Source: Deltaproteobacteria bacterium (GTDB lineage: Bacteria > Desulfobacterota > Desulfuromonadia > Geobacterales > Pseudopelobacteraceae). Taken from it: a DNA stretch of 37,943 bases. Below are positions 16,125 to 25,500 of the stretch, in pieces (within the stretch, counting starts at the first letter, position 1; every line of letters starts with the position of its first letter). The DNA is taken from contig JAJZRX010000026.1 in assembly GCA_021850095.1 (NCBI GenBank), forward strand, positions 1 to 37,943, written 5' to 3'. The notes below the pieces were generated by a model. The model saw only the letters and a list, made by a program, of their open reading frames with translations. It was not told the origin of the DNA and did not search any database. A program made the translations under genes and the position numbers.

Positions 16125-17516
16125 ATGCAGGATCTCAAATACTTGTCACAAAAAAATCGTTTTCCCAAACTCGGCCCGCTTGGCGGCAGTTCCCGCAACA
16201 GACGTCTGAAATCAAACGTCAGAAGCTCGAACTTCCGCTTGCAGATCCCGACCGGAAAGCGCCTGCAGCAGCTGAAGCTGACTCTGCTCTTTCTGGCCAT
16301 AGTCCTGGCCCTGGCGCCGGTCTGCTTCACAACCCTGAAACATTCCAAAACCGCCCTGAAACGTGTGGGAAGCTGGCTGACGGCATTCACCGAAAGCACG
16401 CCGAAAACGGTCGAGGCAGCCAGGCTTCCCGACTCCCCCAATCACTTCGAACTGGCCGGTCTGCTGCTCGACAATGCCGAAACCAGCGGAGACCAACTGA
16501 CGGCAAGAACCTCCGACGGCCGGCAGATCAACTACACCATTCAGGGTAGCCTGCAGCGAAGGGTACATGACTATATGGCCCAGCACCAGGTTCCGTATGG
16601 TGTGTTCGTGGCACTGGAACCGGCTACCGGACGCATCCTCGGCATGACATCCTATTCTTCAGTCGATCCGGACTGGATCAAGAGTTCAGCATATAGCCTG
16701 TACCCGATGGCTTCACTGTTCAAAATCATAACCGCCTCGGCGGCGCTTGAGAGCCGTACGATAACCCCCGATTCCGTAATCGAATTCCGGGGCGGGGCCA
16801 CGTCGGAATCCCCGCGCTACTGGGAAATCAATCCGCGGGGCAAAAACAGCCAGACGGATGTGACCTATGCCATGGGAAAATCGATCAACCCCGTTTACGG
16901 CCGCCTTGCTTCCGACTTTGCCGGCAAAACGTCCGTTATGGCAAGCGTTTCCCGCTTCGGTTTCAATCAGGAGCTTTTCCCCGGCAGCCCGGCCAAACCA
17001 AGCCAGGCAGCCGAGCCACAGAGCGACAATGATCTGATGCTGATGGGAGCAGGATTGGATCATGATGTCAAAATTTCCCCCCTGCACGCCGCAGTCATCA
17101 TGTCGGCCATTGCTAACGGCGGCCGGATGATGGCGCCCAGCTTGACCAGCAGCATTCAGGATGAAAAGGGAAGAGAAGAGGAAACTTTCGTTCCGAAGGA
17201 AATCCGCAGACTGGTAACCCAGGAGACGGCAACATCACTGACGCAAATGCTGTCCAGTACGGTTCTGACCGGAACATCGCGCAAAGCCTTTCACGACCGT
17301 CAGGGGCGACCGCTTCTGGATGTGCCGATAGCCGCCAAAACTGGATCGATCAACGGAACCGATCCCAAAGGTCATTACACCTGGTTTGCGGCCTTTGCGC
17401 CAATGCAGAATCCGCGCATTGCACTGGTGGCGTTGGTCATAAATCCTGCCAAATGGAAGATAAAGGCGTCACAGGTTGGCGAGCAGGCTTTGGAAGCCTT
17501 TTTCGAAAAGCAGTAA
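16125..17516 (+). CDS. Penicillin-binding transpeptidase domain protein
   Basis: This 463-residue protein is predicted to be membrane anchored. A basic N-terminal region is followed by one transmembrane helix (about residues 48-66, LTLLFLAIVLALAPVCF). The transpeptidase domain has the catalytic SxxK as SLFK (about 197-200), SxN as SIN and KTG as KTGSIN (about 408). It acts in peptidoglycan cross-linking or editing in the periplasm. It lacks a glycosyltransferase domain and is shorter than FtsI or PBP2. It is convergent with the LpxH-like gene, with only six bases between the stops. Confidence 0.87.
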   Translation: MQDLKYLSQKNRFPKLGPLGGSSRNRRLKSNVRSSNFRLQIPTGKRLQQLKLTLLFLAIVLALAPVCFTTLKHSKTALKRVGSWLTAFTESTPKTVEAARLPDSPNHFELAGLLLDNAETSGDQLTARTSDGRQINYTIQGSLQRRVHDYMAQHQVPYGVFVALEPATGRILGMTSYSSVDPDWIKSSAYSLYPMASLFKIITASAALESRTITPDSVIEFRGGATSESPRYWEINPRGKNSQTDVTYAMGKSINPVYGRLASDFAGKTSVMASVSRFGFNQELFPGSPAKPSQAAEPQSDNDLMLMGAGLDHDVKISPLHAAVIMSAIANGGRMMAPSLTSSIQDEKGREEETFVPKEIRRLVTQETATSLTQMLSSTVLTGTSRKAFHDRQGRPLLDVPIAAKTGSINGTDPKGHYTWFAAFAPMQNPRIALVALVINPAKWKIKASQVGEQALEAFFEKQ

Positions 17517-17522
17517 CTTCTT

Positions 17523-18266
17523 TCAGGGACGTGGCGGGAACTGGTGCGGAGAGTAGTGCATCAGCCGCAGCTCGCCATCCAGCATCTCACCGTAGGTGTA
17601 CTGTCCCATCCAGTCCCCCAGTGAAAGCAGCGTAAAGGGTCGCCCGGCAAGCTTTTCCTGCAGGGCAAGATGAAAATGCCCGGCCACCAGACCGTCGCAT
17701 TCCCGCTGCTGCAGATAACGGGCAAAATCCAGCAGGATCTGCCGATAATCCCAGCGCTGCCTTTTGACCTTATAGCTGGCTCGGCTGCGCCGCTGCAAGC
17801 GCGCCTTGACCTTCAGAGCCCAGGAGGGGGGGAACCAGCCGATGCTGGCGGCGATGACCCGGCTACGCAGAACGAAGCGCAGCAGACGATAGTGCCGGTC
17901 TTCTTTATTGATCTGGTCGCCATGGCAAAGATACAGGCGCTTCCCCTGCACATTTTCGATGCAGGGTCCGACATGAATCTCCGCCCGCAGCCGTTTGGAG
18001 AAAACCTCACCCAGGTGGAAGTCGTGGTTGCCTTCAAAATAAACCAGGCGGCAACCGCCCGTGACCAGACGCTCCAGGGCATCCAGCACCGCATCAAACT
18101 GCCGAAATGGCTGTGAGGGAAAGCCCAGCCAGAAGTCAAACAGATCGCCCATGATATAAAGAGTGTCGACTTTCCCCTCCAGATCATGGAAAAACCGTAG
18201 TAACTGCTGATAGTTGTCATCGTCCGGCGCCTTGAGATGGGCATCGGCCAGAAAAATGGCTCGCAT
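17523..18266 (-). CDS. lpxH: LpxH-like metallophosphoesterase (UDP-2,3-diacylglucosamine hydrolase type)
   Basis: This 247-residue calcineurin-like phosphoesterase has the metal motifs DAHL (residues 7-10), GDLFDFW (41-47), GNHD (about 79) and a C-terminal GHFH. GDLFDFW and the lipid-facing central helices are typical of LpxH, which makes lipid X in lipid A synthesis at the inner membrane. LpxH normally shows DLHL at the first motif, so the Ala variant leaves some doubt between true LpxH and a close paralogue. It stands alone on the minus strand. Confidence 0.8.
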   Translation of the reverse strand: MRAIFLADAHLKAPDDDNYQQLLRFFHDLEGKVDTLYIMGDLFDFWLGFPSQPFRQFDAVLDALERLVTGGCRLVYFEGNHDFHLGEVFSKRLRAEIHVGPCIENVQGKRLYLCHGDQINKEDRHYRLLRFVLRSRVIAASIGWFPPSWALKVKARLQRRSRASYKVKRQRWDYRQILLDFARYLQQRECDGLVAGHFHLALQEKLAGRPFTLLSLGDWMGQYTYGEMLDGELRLMHYSPHQFPPRP

Positions 18267-18326
18267 GGGCCGGATTGTGCTTCGACACGCTGCAAAAAGT
18301 CAACAAGAAGAAAACGGGAGCGATTA

Positions 18327-18779
18327 ATGCCGTCTGTTCACAACGTGGAAATATCATGGGAAGATCTGCTGGCCGCCTTTACCAATGGAGAAGCAGATCG
18401 AATCTATTTTCTGGATCGCTTCACCGGAGAGATATTCTTCATCCCCTCATCGGAGGAGAACTCCGAACTGCAGCAGCTGGAAAAGAACCAGGGACGCTTT
18501 CTGGAAATCCCCCCTTTTGATTATCGCAGCGAACGGCAGATTATGTCCGGCTTTGTAACCTCCGTTGAAGATCCCTGCCTGAAAAGCATGCTGGACAATT
18601 CATTGGCGGGCAGGCAACCGTACGGCAAGACAGAGGACATCCTCTCTTTCTTTCCCAAGGAAGAAGAACGTCTGATGCTGCTGAAGGATCAGTTTCTTTC
18701 CAGCCGCTTGAAGGTCTGGCTGGAAGAGAACAACCTCTTCACTGTCGATGCGCTCACCCAGGACGTGATGCGCCCCTAG
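18327..18779 (+). CDS. UPF0158 family protein
   Basis: This 150-residue acidic protein has a pattern recognised as UPF0158 (PF03682): WEDLLAAFTNGEADRIYFLDRFTGEI near the start, FLEIPPFDYRSERQIMSGFV in the middle and a C-terminal RLKVWLEENNL. The function is unknown. The start at 18327 has GGGAG seven bases upstream; a longer in-frame extension overlaps the divergent lpxH start and looks spurious. It leads a cluster with the AI-2E transporter and copA. Confidence 0.8.
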   Translation: MPSVHNVEISWEDLLAAFTNGEADRIYFLDRFTGEIFFIPSSEENSELQQLEKNQGRFLEIPPFDYRSERQIMSGFVTSVEDPCLKSMLDNSLAGRQPYGKTEDILSFFPKEEERLMLLKDQFLSSRLKVWLEENNLFTVDALTQDVMRP

Positions 18780-18789
18780 GAGGGCAAGC

Positions 18790-19851
18790 GTGAGCCACGA
18801 ACATCACAGCCACCTGCCGCGCAACGATTACGGCAAATACATTGCCGTCATACTGACCTTCTGCCTACTGGCCATCGTCGGCTATGCACTGCAGCACACC
18901 ATTTCCTGCTTCCTGCTTTCCTGGGTAATTGCCTATCTGCTCGACCCGTTTCTGGTGCGCGCCGAACAGCGCGGAATAAAACGCGTCTACGCCCTGGTAC
19001 TGCTGTACGTCTTCCTCGGCGTTCTGACTATTTTTTTCCTGACATTCATCGTGCCGGCCATCACGATCAACTGGAATGCCTTTATCCGTGACCTGCCGCT
19101 TTATATTCAAAAAATAAAGCAGCTGGCTCTGGAATGGAAGGAACGGATTCCGGAACGCTACGGTTCCGAAGAAATCGACTGGCTGATCGACAAGGCTACC
19201 GCCAAGATCGATACTGCCGCCGAAAGCACCGGCACCTGGGTCTACAGTTTCGGAACCAGCATCTTCTTCAACCTCTTCAATCTGGTTCTTTCCCCGATCC
19301 TGGTTTTCTTCATGCTCTACTACAAACAGACCGTCAAGGACACCATCTCCTCCTGGATTCCCGTCTATCGCCGCGAACTGATTCTGGGCATCGGCGAAGA
19401 AGTCAACAGCAGCATTGGCGGATACCTGCGCGGCCAGGTCGCAGTTTCGATCATCGTGGCGATACTGGCCACGATATCACTTCTGATTATCGACATACCT
19501 CACCCCATATTTTGCGGTATTTTTGCCGGCGCCGCTTCCATACTGCCCTTCATCGGTGTGCTGATCGCCACGCTGCCAGCCCTGTTCTTTGCCTGGTTCA
19601 AGTACCAGTCCATCGATGTGCTCAGCCAGACCGGCATCGCTTTTGCGCTGATCTACTTTGTGGAAGGCTATATCATCAAGCCGCTGGTCTTCAAGGAAGC
19701 CATGAACCTCAACCCCCTGGTGACCATCATCATGGTCATGGCACTGGGGGAAACCCTGGGATTCTGGGGCATACTGCTGGCGCTTCCGATCGCATCCGCC
19801 ATAAAAATCACCTGGGGGCATTTCGTGCATGGCGACTTCAGACGACACTGA
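18790..19851 (+). CDS. AI-2E family transporter (PerM-like permease)
   Basis: This 353-residue integral membrane protein has eight or so hydrophobic segments, including residues 15-35 and 70-92 and a C-terminal cluster from about 220 to 345. It shows the family pattern SWVIAYLLDPFLVR, GGYLRGQVAVSIIV and EGYIIKPLVFKEAMNLNP. Members export small molecules or sodium/proton; the AI-2 link holds only for a few. The GTG start has AGGAGG upstream. The end overlaps the copA start by 23 bases. Confidence 0.88.
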   Translation: MSHEHHSHLPRNDYGKYIAVILTFCLLAIVGYALQHTISCFLLSWVIAYLLDPFLVRAEQRGIKRVYALVLLYVFLGVLTIFFLTFIVPAITINWNAFIRDLPLYIQKIKQLALEWKERIPERYGSEEIDWLIDKATAKIDTAAESTGTWVYSFGTSIFFNLFNLVLSPILVFFMLYYKQTVKDTISSWIPVYRRELILGIGEEVNSSIGGYLRGQVAVSIIVAILATISLLIIDIPHPIFCGIFAGAASILPFIGVLIATLPALFFAWFKYQSIDVLSQTGIAFALIYFVEGYIIKPLVFKEAMNLNPLVTIIMVMALGETLGFWGILLALPIASAIKITWGHFVHGDFRRH

Positions 19852-22249
19852 TCCAACGATGACAAAAGAAACCTATTCCATCAGCGGCATGTCCTGCACC
19901 AGCTGCGCCGCCCGTATAGAGAAAGAGATAGCTCTGCTGGAAGGCGTGCAGGCTGCGGCTGTCAACTTTGCCACGGAAGAGCTGACCGTTACCCGTGACC
20001 AAGCGACGCTTTCCGCCGATGAAATCATGCGAAGAGTCGAAGAGCTGGGCTACGGTATCCGGCGGACCGCACCGCCCGGCGAGCTGACCTTCGGCGTACA
20101 GGGCCTGCACTGCGCCTCTTGCGTAAATACACTCGAAAAGAAACTGCTGGAAAACCCCGCCATCAGCACCGCCATCGTCAACCTGGCAGCCGAGACCGGT
20201 TTTGTGCGCTTTGACTCGCAGGCGCTTAATTCAGCGGACATTTTTTCGATTGTCCAGGCTGCCGGCTACACTCCGCGCGAAATCAGCCGCACCGAAACGG
20301 ACAACGATGACGCCCTGCGTTCCCAGCGCACCTGGCTGATCATCTCGCTGGTCGCGATGCTGCCGATAATGCTGACAATGGGGATGCACTCCAACCGGGC
20401 CGTAATGCAGCTCAACCTGCTGCTGGCCACCGGACTACAGTTCTCGGCCGGCTTAATCTTCTATCGTGGCGCCTGGAGCGCCATCAAAAACCGTACAGCC
20501 AACATGGACGTGCTGGTGGCACTGGGCACCTCGGCCGCCTATTTTTATTCGCTGGCGGCCTACTTTGGACTGCTGGGCTCACACAGCGCGGTTTTCTTCG
20601 AAACGTCGGCCATGCTGATCGCCTTTATCCGACTGGGCAAATACCTGGAGGCGCGGGCCCGGGGCAAAGCCGGTGAAGCGCTCAAGAGCCTGCTGCATCT
20701 GCAGGCCGACAAAGCCATCCTGATGACTGAAGCGGGCGAGAAAGAGGTGCCGGCCTCCCTGGTGCGGGTCGGCGACATCGTGCTGGTGCGGGCCGGCGAC
20801 ACAATCCCGGTCGATGGCGAAGTCATCGACGGCGGCGGTGCTGTCAATGAAAGCATGGTAACCGGCGAATCGCTGCCGGTTCTTAAAAAATCCGGCGACA
20901 GCGTGACCGGCGCCACCATCAGCACTAACGGCGTCATGCGGATTCGCGCCACCCGCATCGGCGAAGCCACCCTGCTGGCCCAGATTGTCAAAATGGTACG
21001 CGAAGCCCAGGGCGACAAAGCCCCGATCCAGCGTTTTGCCGATGCGGTTTCAGCCTGGTTCGTACCGCTCGTACTGCTGCTGGCGGCCGCCACCTTCCTG
21101 GTCTGGTTCAACCTGCTTTCCAGCGACTTTTTGACCGCCTTCCGTTTCGCCATTGCCGTAGTCGTGATTGCCTGCCCCTGCGCCATGGGTCTGGCAACGC
21201 CGACCGCCATCATGGTCGGAAGCGGCATCGCCCTGAAACGGGGGATACTGGTCAAGAAGGGTTCGGCGCTGGAGATCATCTCCAACCTGCAGGTGCTGCT
21301 GCTGGACAAAACCGGCACCCTGACCAGGGGAACACCCGAGATGACCGATCTGCTGCCGGTCTCCCGCAGCATCGATCCGGAAAAACTACTGGAGTGCCTG
21401 GTAACCGCCGAAGCCTACTCCACCCACCCGCTGGCCCAGGCGGCGCTGGCAGCTGCGCGCGAAGCCGGGATTCAGGCAGGGGAGGCAACCGATTTCGAGG
21501 AGCGCGGTGGCTATGGCATCACCTGTTCCTATGGCGGCTATCATCTGGCGGTCGGCAACGAACGTCTGATGCTGGAAGAGGGAATTGATCTGGCGCCGCT
21601 GGCGAAAAAAGTGCTAGAATTGACCGCTGTCGGCAAATCCCTGGTTTATGTGGCCGTCGGCAAGGGACTGGTGGGAGTGGCCGCCTTTGCCGACACGCTC
21701 AAACCCGGATCGGCGGCAGCCGTGGCCGAGCTGCGTCGGATCGGCATCAAAACCTGCATGATCACCGGCGATCACGCCAACGTGGCAGCCGTGGTGGCCC
21801 AGCAGGCCGGCGTTGACAGCTTCGAGGCGGAAGTCCTGCCGGGACGCAAGCAGGAGATTGTCAGGGACTATCAGGCGCGCGGCCTGATTACCGGCATGGT
21901 TGGCGACGGCATCAACGACGCCCCGGCCCTGGCCCAGGCCGAAATCGGCATCGCCATCGGCGGCGGCACCGATGTGGCCAAGGAGACCGGCGATATCGTG
22001 CTGATGCGGGATGATCTGCAGGATGTGGTCCGGTCAATAATAATCGGTCGGGCCACCCTCTCCAAGGTCAAACAGAACCTGTTCTGGGCCCTGTTCTACA
22101 ACGTGCTCGGCATCCCGGTGGCGGCCGGCCTGCTGTACAAGTACGGCATCACCCTCAAACCGGAATACGCCGGGCTGGCAATGGCCTTTTCATCGGTTTC
22201 GGTGGTACTGAATTCGATCATGCTGAAACGGGTTGAAAAACAGTTGTGA
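19829..22249 (+). CDS. copA: Copper-type P1B ATPase
   Basis: This 806-residue heavy-metal pump has two N-terminal metal-binding domains (GMSCTSC near residue 20, GLHCASC near 91). It has the CPC translocation motif (IACPCAMGLATPTA), the TGES actuator loop, phosphorylation site DKTGTLT, HP motif in STHPLAQA and the hinge GDGINDAP. The terminal MAFSSVSVVLNS supports monovalent copper export across the inner membrane. The ATG at 19829 lies inside the AI-2E gene; an ATG at 19859 would remove ten residues and cannot be excluded. No copper regulator lies nearby. Confidence 0.94.
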   Translation: MATSDDTDPTMTKETYSISGMSCTSCAARIEKEIALLEGVQAAAVNFATEELTVTRDQATLSADEIMRRVEELGYGIRRTAPPGELTFGVQGLHCASCVNTLEKKLLENPAISTAIVNLAAETGFVRFDSQALNSADIFSIVQAAGYTPREISRTETDNDDALRSQRTWLIISLVAMLPIMLTMGMHSNRAVMQLNLLLATGLQFSAGLIFYRGAWSAIKNRTANMDVLVALGTSAAYFYSLAAYFGLLGSHSAVFFETSAMLIAFIRLGKYLEARARGKAGEALKSLLHLQADKAILMTEAGEKEVPASLVRVGDIVLVRAGDTIPVDGEVIDGGGAVNESMVTGESLPVLKKSGDSVTGATISTNGVMRIRATRIGEATLLAQIVKMVREAQGDKAPIQRFADAVSAWFVPLVLLLAAATFLVWFNLLSSDFLTAFRFAIAVVVIACPCAMGLATPTAIMVGSGIALKRGILVKKGSALEIISNLQVLLLDKTGTLTRGTPEMTDLLPVSRSIDPEKLLECLVTAEAYSTHPLAQAALAAAREAGIQAGEATDFEERGGYGITCSYGGYHLAVGNERLMLEEGIDLAPLAKKVLELTAVGKSLVYVAVGKGLVGVAAFADTLKPGSAAAVAELRRIGIKTCMITGDHANVAAVVAQQAGVDSFEAEVLPGRKQEIVRDYQARGLITGMVGDGINDAPALAQAEIGIAIGGGTDVAKETGDIVLMRDDLQDVVRSIIIGRATLSKVKQNLFWALFYNVLGIPVAAGLLYKYGITLKPEYAGLAMAFSSVSVVLNSIMLKRVEKQL

Positions 22250-22300
22250 AATCGTATTTTTCTTTCAGGGATTCCGGAGAATCCTGCAAGGAGTAGCGTG

Positions 22301-25300
22301 ATGAAGGGTTTGAAAAAGAGAACCATTGTACTGATTCAACTTCTGCTGATACTGACGTGTCTGACCTCCATCGCCGAGGCGAAGAACTGGACGTTGCGGG
22401 ACGCCGCTAACATCGACACTCTTGTAAAGATTGACGACTCAACATCAGCCCTCACCGGTCTTAATTCGTTCACAGTGGACACTGTGGAAAGAGTCTTTCA
22501 ACAATGGTTCTGGTACCGGGTAGGACCGTCCGATGCAGAACAATCACTTGACCTGCTGCCCAAAAAAGTCGCTTCAAGCCAGCCAACACCAACCAGCCTG
22601 CAAACCAGTTACACCCTGGCCGGCCAGTTTGACATTTCAGCCCTCTATGAGCTGACCTCCTACCCGTTGGGGGCCGGCAAAGCCAGCCTGAAGAAGACAA
22701 TCACCATTACCAACACGTCTGCTGCAGTTCTTGACTATCATCTTTTCGAATACTCCGACTACGATCTCAGTGATGCGGATACAATTATTGGTGATAGCGA
22801 CAATATCGAGGTTCATAACTTCAAGCTTTATCAGAACGGTGCCCAGGCAGACGGCAGCGGGGTCACCTATACCCATGATTCCTCATTGCCCCCCAGTTCG
22901 TACGATCTGGACGACGGCAGCCTGTCCCTCAGGGACTCCTTGAGAGACATCGACCCCACCAATTTCAGCATTCCCCAGACCCCTTACGGCTACGGCAGCG
23001 ATAAACAGTTTGTCAAGCAGTGGGATCTGACCATTCCGGCCGGCCAATCGGTGACCTTCACCATCACCGACAGTTTTTATCCGACCAAACCGGTTACGGC
23101 AACACTAACCAGCTCTCCCGACTGCGTATCCTACGGCGGCCAGACCAGCTACACGATTGCTTATGACAATCTTCTCAATACAGCGCCTCTTACCGAAAAT
23201 CTGACGGCCGTAAAGTTGATCGACTTGCTTCCCAAGGGCATAACCCCGGCGAACAACCCGCCCACGGTCGACAGCGTTTATGACGCCACTGCCAATACGG
23301 TCACCTGGGATCTTCCGAATCTGGCTCCCGGAGCGGTTCAGCAATCCAAATCGTTGACCGTCACGGTCAATTCCACCACCGACTTTACCAACGAGATCCT
23401 GCTGGTCAGCGATCAGGCCTTTCCTACCCGGGTACCGATTCAGGATCCGCTCGCACCGGCGATCATTACCAACACGTTGTGTAACCGGCCTCCGAGCGTA
23501 ACTGACATCAAAGATGCTTCCATCAACGAGGGGAGCACTTTCAGCGTCCAGACCACGGCAAGCGCCAACGACGCCGGCCAGACACTCACCTACAGCTTGA
23601 GCGGCGAACCGGCCGGCATGACGATTTCGGCCACGGGATCAATCAGCTATCCTGTTGCAGTATTCGGAGTCTATACGGTCACCGTTACCGTAACGGATAA
23701 CGGGGTCGGCGCTCTTTCAGCCAGCGACAGCTTCGTTTTGAAAGTCAACAAACTGAATAAACCTCCGGTTATCAGCAGCAGCGCCCCGACCACGGCCAGC
23801 ATCACTCAACCTTATAGCTACACGATCAGCGCCACTGATCCTGACGGTGATCCTCTCACCTACGGGCTGACCGTTTCTCCGGACGGCATGACCATGAGCG
23901 GAAACGTCATTTCCTGGATACCGGCGACAAACCAGACCGGTCCGCAGGCTGTCGAGGTGTTTGTTTATGACGGCATTAGCGCCCGTGTTTATCAGAATTT
24001 CACCATCAACGTCAGTTCTACGGTTATAAAACAGACTCCGGTCATCACCTGGGCGACACCGGTGGCGATCACCTACGGCAGCGCTCTGTCGAACGTACAG
24101 CTGAATGCCAGCGCCAATGTGCCGGGTACCTTTGTCTACACTCCGGCAGCCGGAACAGTTCTGGGCGCCGGTTCGCAGACCCTGTCGGTTACCTTCACGC
24201 CGACCGATACCGCCAACTACAACACCACCACCGCCAGCGCAACCCTGACTATCGCCAAGGCCGGCCAGACGGTCAGCTTCACCTCGACCATCCCGGCCAG
24301 CACGGCCATCGGCGGCAGTTACACTCCGGCTGCCAGCGCCACCTCCGGTCTGGCCGCCCTCATCACCCTTGACGCCGCCAGCAGCGGATGTACGCTGGCC
24401 TCCGGTGTCGTTACCTTCACCGGCGCAGGCACCTGCGTGATCAACGCCAACCAGCCCGGCAACGCCAACTACAACCCCGCAACCCAGGTTCAGCAGAGCA
24501 TCAGCACCGGTAAAGGCGCTTCCACCGTTACCGTAACCGGCGCTACCAGCTTCACCTACAACGGCAGCGCCCAGGGTCCAAGCACCGCCACCGTGACCGG
24601 CTCCACCGGCGCTGTTACCTACAGCTATGTCGGAACCGGCAGCACAACCTACGCTGCAAGCGCAACCCGGCCCACCAATGCCGGCACCTACTCCGTAACC
24701 GCCACCGTGGCGGCTGACGCCAACTACAACACCGCATCCAACACAGCGGCATTCACCATCAACAAGGCCAACGCCACCGTAACTCTCGGTACCCTCGCTT
24801 TCACTTATGACGGTAGCGCCAAGGCAGCCACCGCAACCACCACCCCGGCTGGTCTGACCGTAGGAATCACCTACGCCGGTTCGGCCACCGCACCGACCGC
24901 AGCCGGCAACTACGCTGTTGCGGCAACTATCAACAACGCCAACTACAGCGGCAGCGCCAACGGTACGCTGGTCATCGCTAAAACTACTCCGGTCATCACC
25001 TGGGCGACTCCGGTGGCGGTATCTGCCGGCAGCACTCTGTCGGCAACACAGCTCAACGCAACCGCCAATGTGAACGGATCGTTCGTCTACTCCCCGGCTG
25101 CAGGCACGACCATGAACACCGCCGGAAACCAGACTCTGTCGGTCACCTTCAGCCCAACCGATACAGCCAATTACAACAATGCCACCGCCAGCGTCGTTCT
25201 GCTCGTAACCGCAGCGCCTGTCGCATTGCCCGATGGTGACGTGAGCGGGGATGGCAAGGTTGATATTTCTGATGCTCTGCTGGCACTGAAAATGTCGATC

Positions 25301-25447
25301 GGCCTGCTGCCGTCCACCGCCTTCAATCTTTCACATGCCGATGTCGGACCGTTGAGGAATTTCAAACCCGCGCCGGACGGCAAGATCGATATCGAAGATG
25401 TAATCGTGCTCCTGTTACGGGCAGTGGGAACCATTCCTGCCTGGTAG
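22301..25447 (+). CDS. Large secreted Ig-repeat protein with C-terminal dockerin
   Basis: The protein has about 1048 residues and a signal peptide (to about residue 28). A unique N-terminal domain follows (about 30-245), then a DUF11-like domain (about 246-390) and two putative-Ig/cadherin-like units (about 400-570). A run of MBG/YDG-type beta repeats follows (about 577-975, with repeated PVITWATPVA and TDTANYN motifs). The last 70 residues form a dockerin: DVSGDGKVDISD, a linker, then APDGKIDIEDVIVLL, two calcium-loop-like segments. Dockerins bind cohesins, and the next gene has a cohesin-like domain. I infer a cell-surface adhesin or matrix protein. AAGGAG lies seven bases before the ATG at 22301; a GTG just upstream (22298) is the alternative. 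Confidence 0.82.
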   Translation: MKGLKKRTIVLIQLLLILTCLTSIAEAKNWTLRDAANIDTLVKIDDSTSALTGLNSFTVDTVERVFQQWFWYRVGPSDAEQSLDLLPKKVASSQPTPTSLQTSYTLAGQFDISALYELTSYPLGAGKASLKKTITITNTSAAVLDYHLFEYSDYDLSDADTIIGDSDNIEVHNFKLYQNGAQADGSGVTYTHDSSLPPSSYDLDDGSLSLRDSLRDIDPTNFSIPQTPYGYGSDKQFVKQWDLTIPAGQSVTFTITDSFYPTKPVTATLTSSPDCVSYGGQTSYTIAYDNLLNTAPLTENLTAVKLIDLLPKGITPANNPPTVDSVYDATANTVTWDLPNLAPGAVQQSKSLTVTVNSTTDFTNEILLVSDQAFPTRVPIQDPLAPAIITNTLCNRPPSVTDIKDASINEGSTFSVQTTASANDAGQTLTYSLSGEPAGMTISATGSISYPVAVFGVYTVTVTVTDNGVGALSASDSFVLKVNKLNKPPVISSSAPTTASITQPYSYTISATDPDGDPLTYGLTVSPDGMTMSGNVISWIPATNQTGPQAVEVFVYDGISARVYQNFTINVSSTVIKQTPVITWATPVAITYGSALSNVQLNASANVPGTFVYTPAAGTVLGAGSQTLSVTFTPTDTANYNTTTASATLTIAKAGQTVSFTSTIPASTAIGGSYTPAASATSGLAALITLDAASSGCTLASGVVTFTGAGTCVINANQPGNANYNPATQVQQSISTGKGASTVTVTGATSFTYNGSAQGPSTATVTGSTGAVTYSYVGTGSTTYAASATRPTNAGTYSVTATVAADANYNTASNTAAFTINKANATVTLGTLAFTYDGSAKAATATTTPAGLTVGITYAGSATAPTAAGNYAVAATINNANYSGSANGTLVIAKTTPVITWATPVAVSAGSTLSATQLNATANVNGSFVYSPAAGTTMNTAGNQTLSVTFSPTDTANYNNATASVVLLVTAAPVALPDGDVSGDGKVDISDALLALKMSIGLLPSTAFNLSHADVGPLRNFKPAPDGKIDIEDVIVLLLRAVGTIPAW

Positions 25448-25500
25448 TTGTATCGGTAATTCGTTCCTGCAGAATCACTACTTGTCGAAATGGAGCTGTT

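Noticed and set aside
19134..19862. 242-residue plus-strand frame inside the AI-2E transporter gene
   Set aside because: It is a shadow frame rich in Arg and His, and the overlapping transporter frame has clear motifs.
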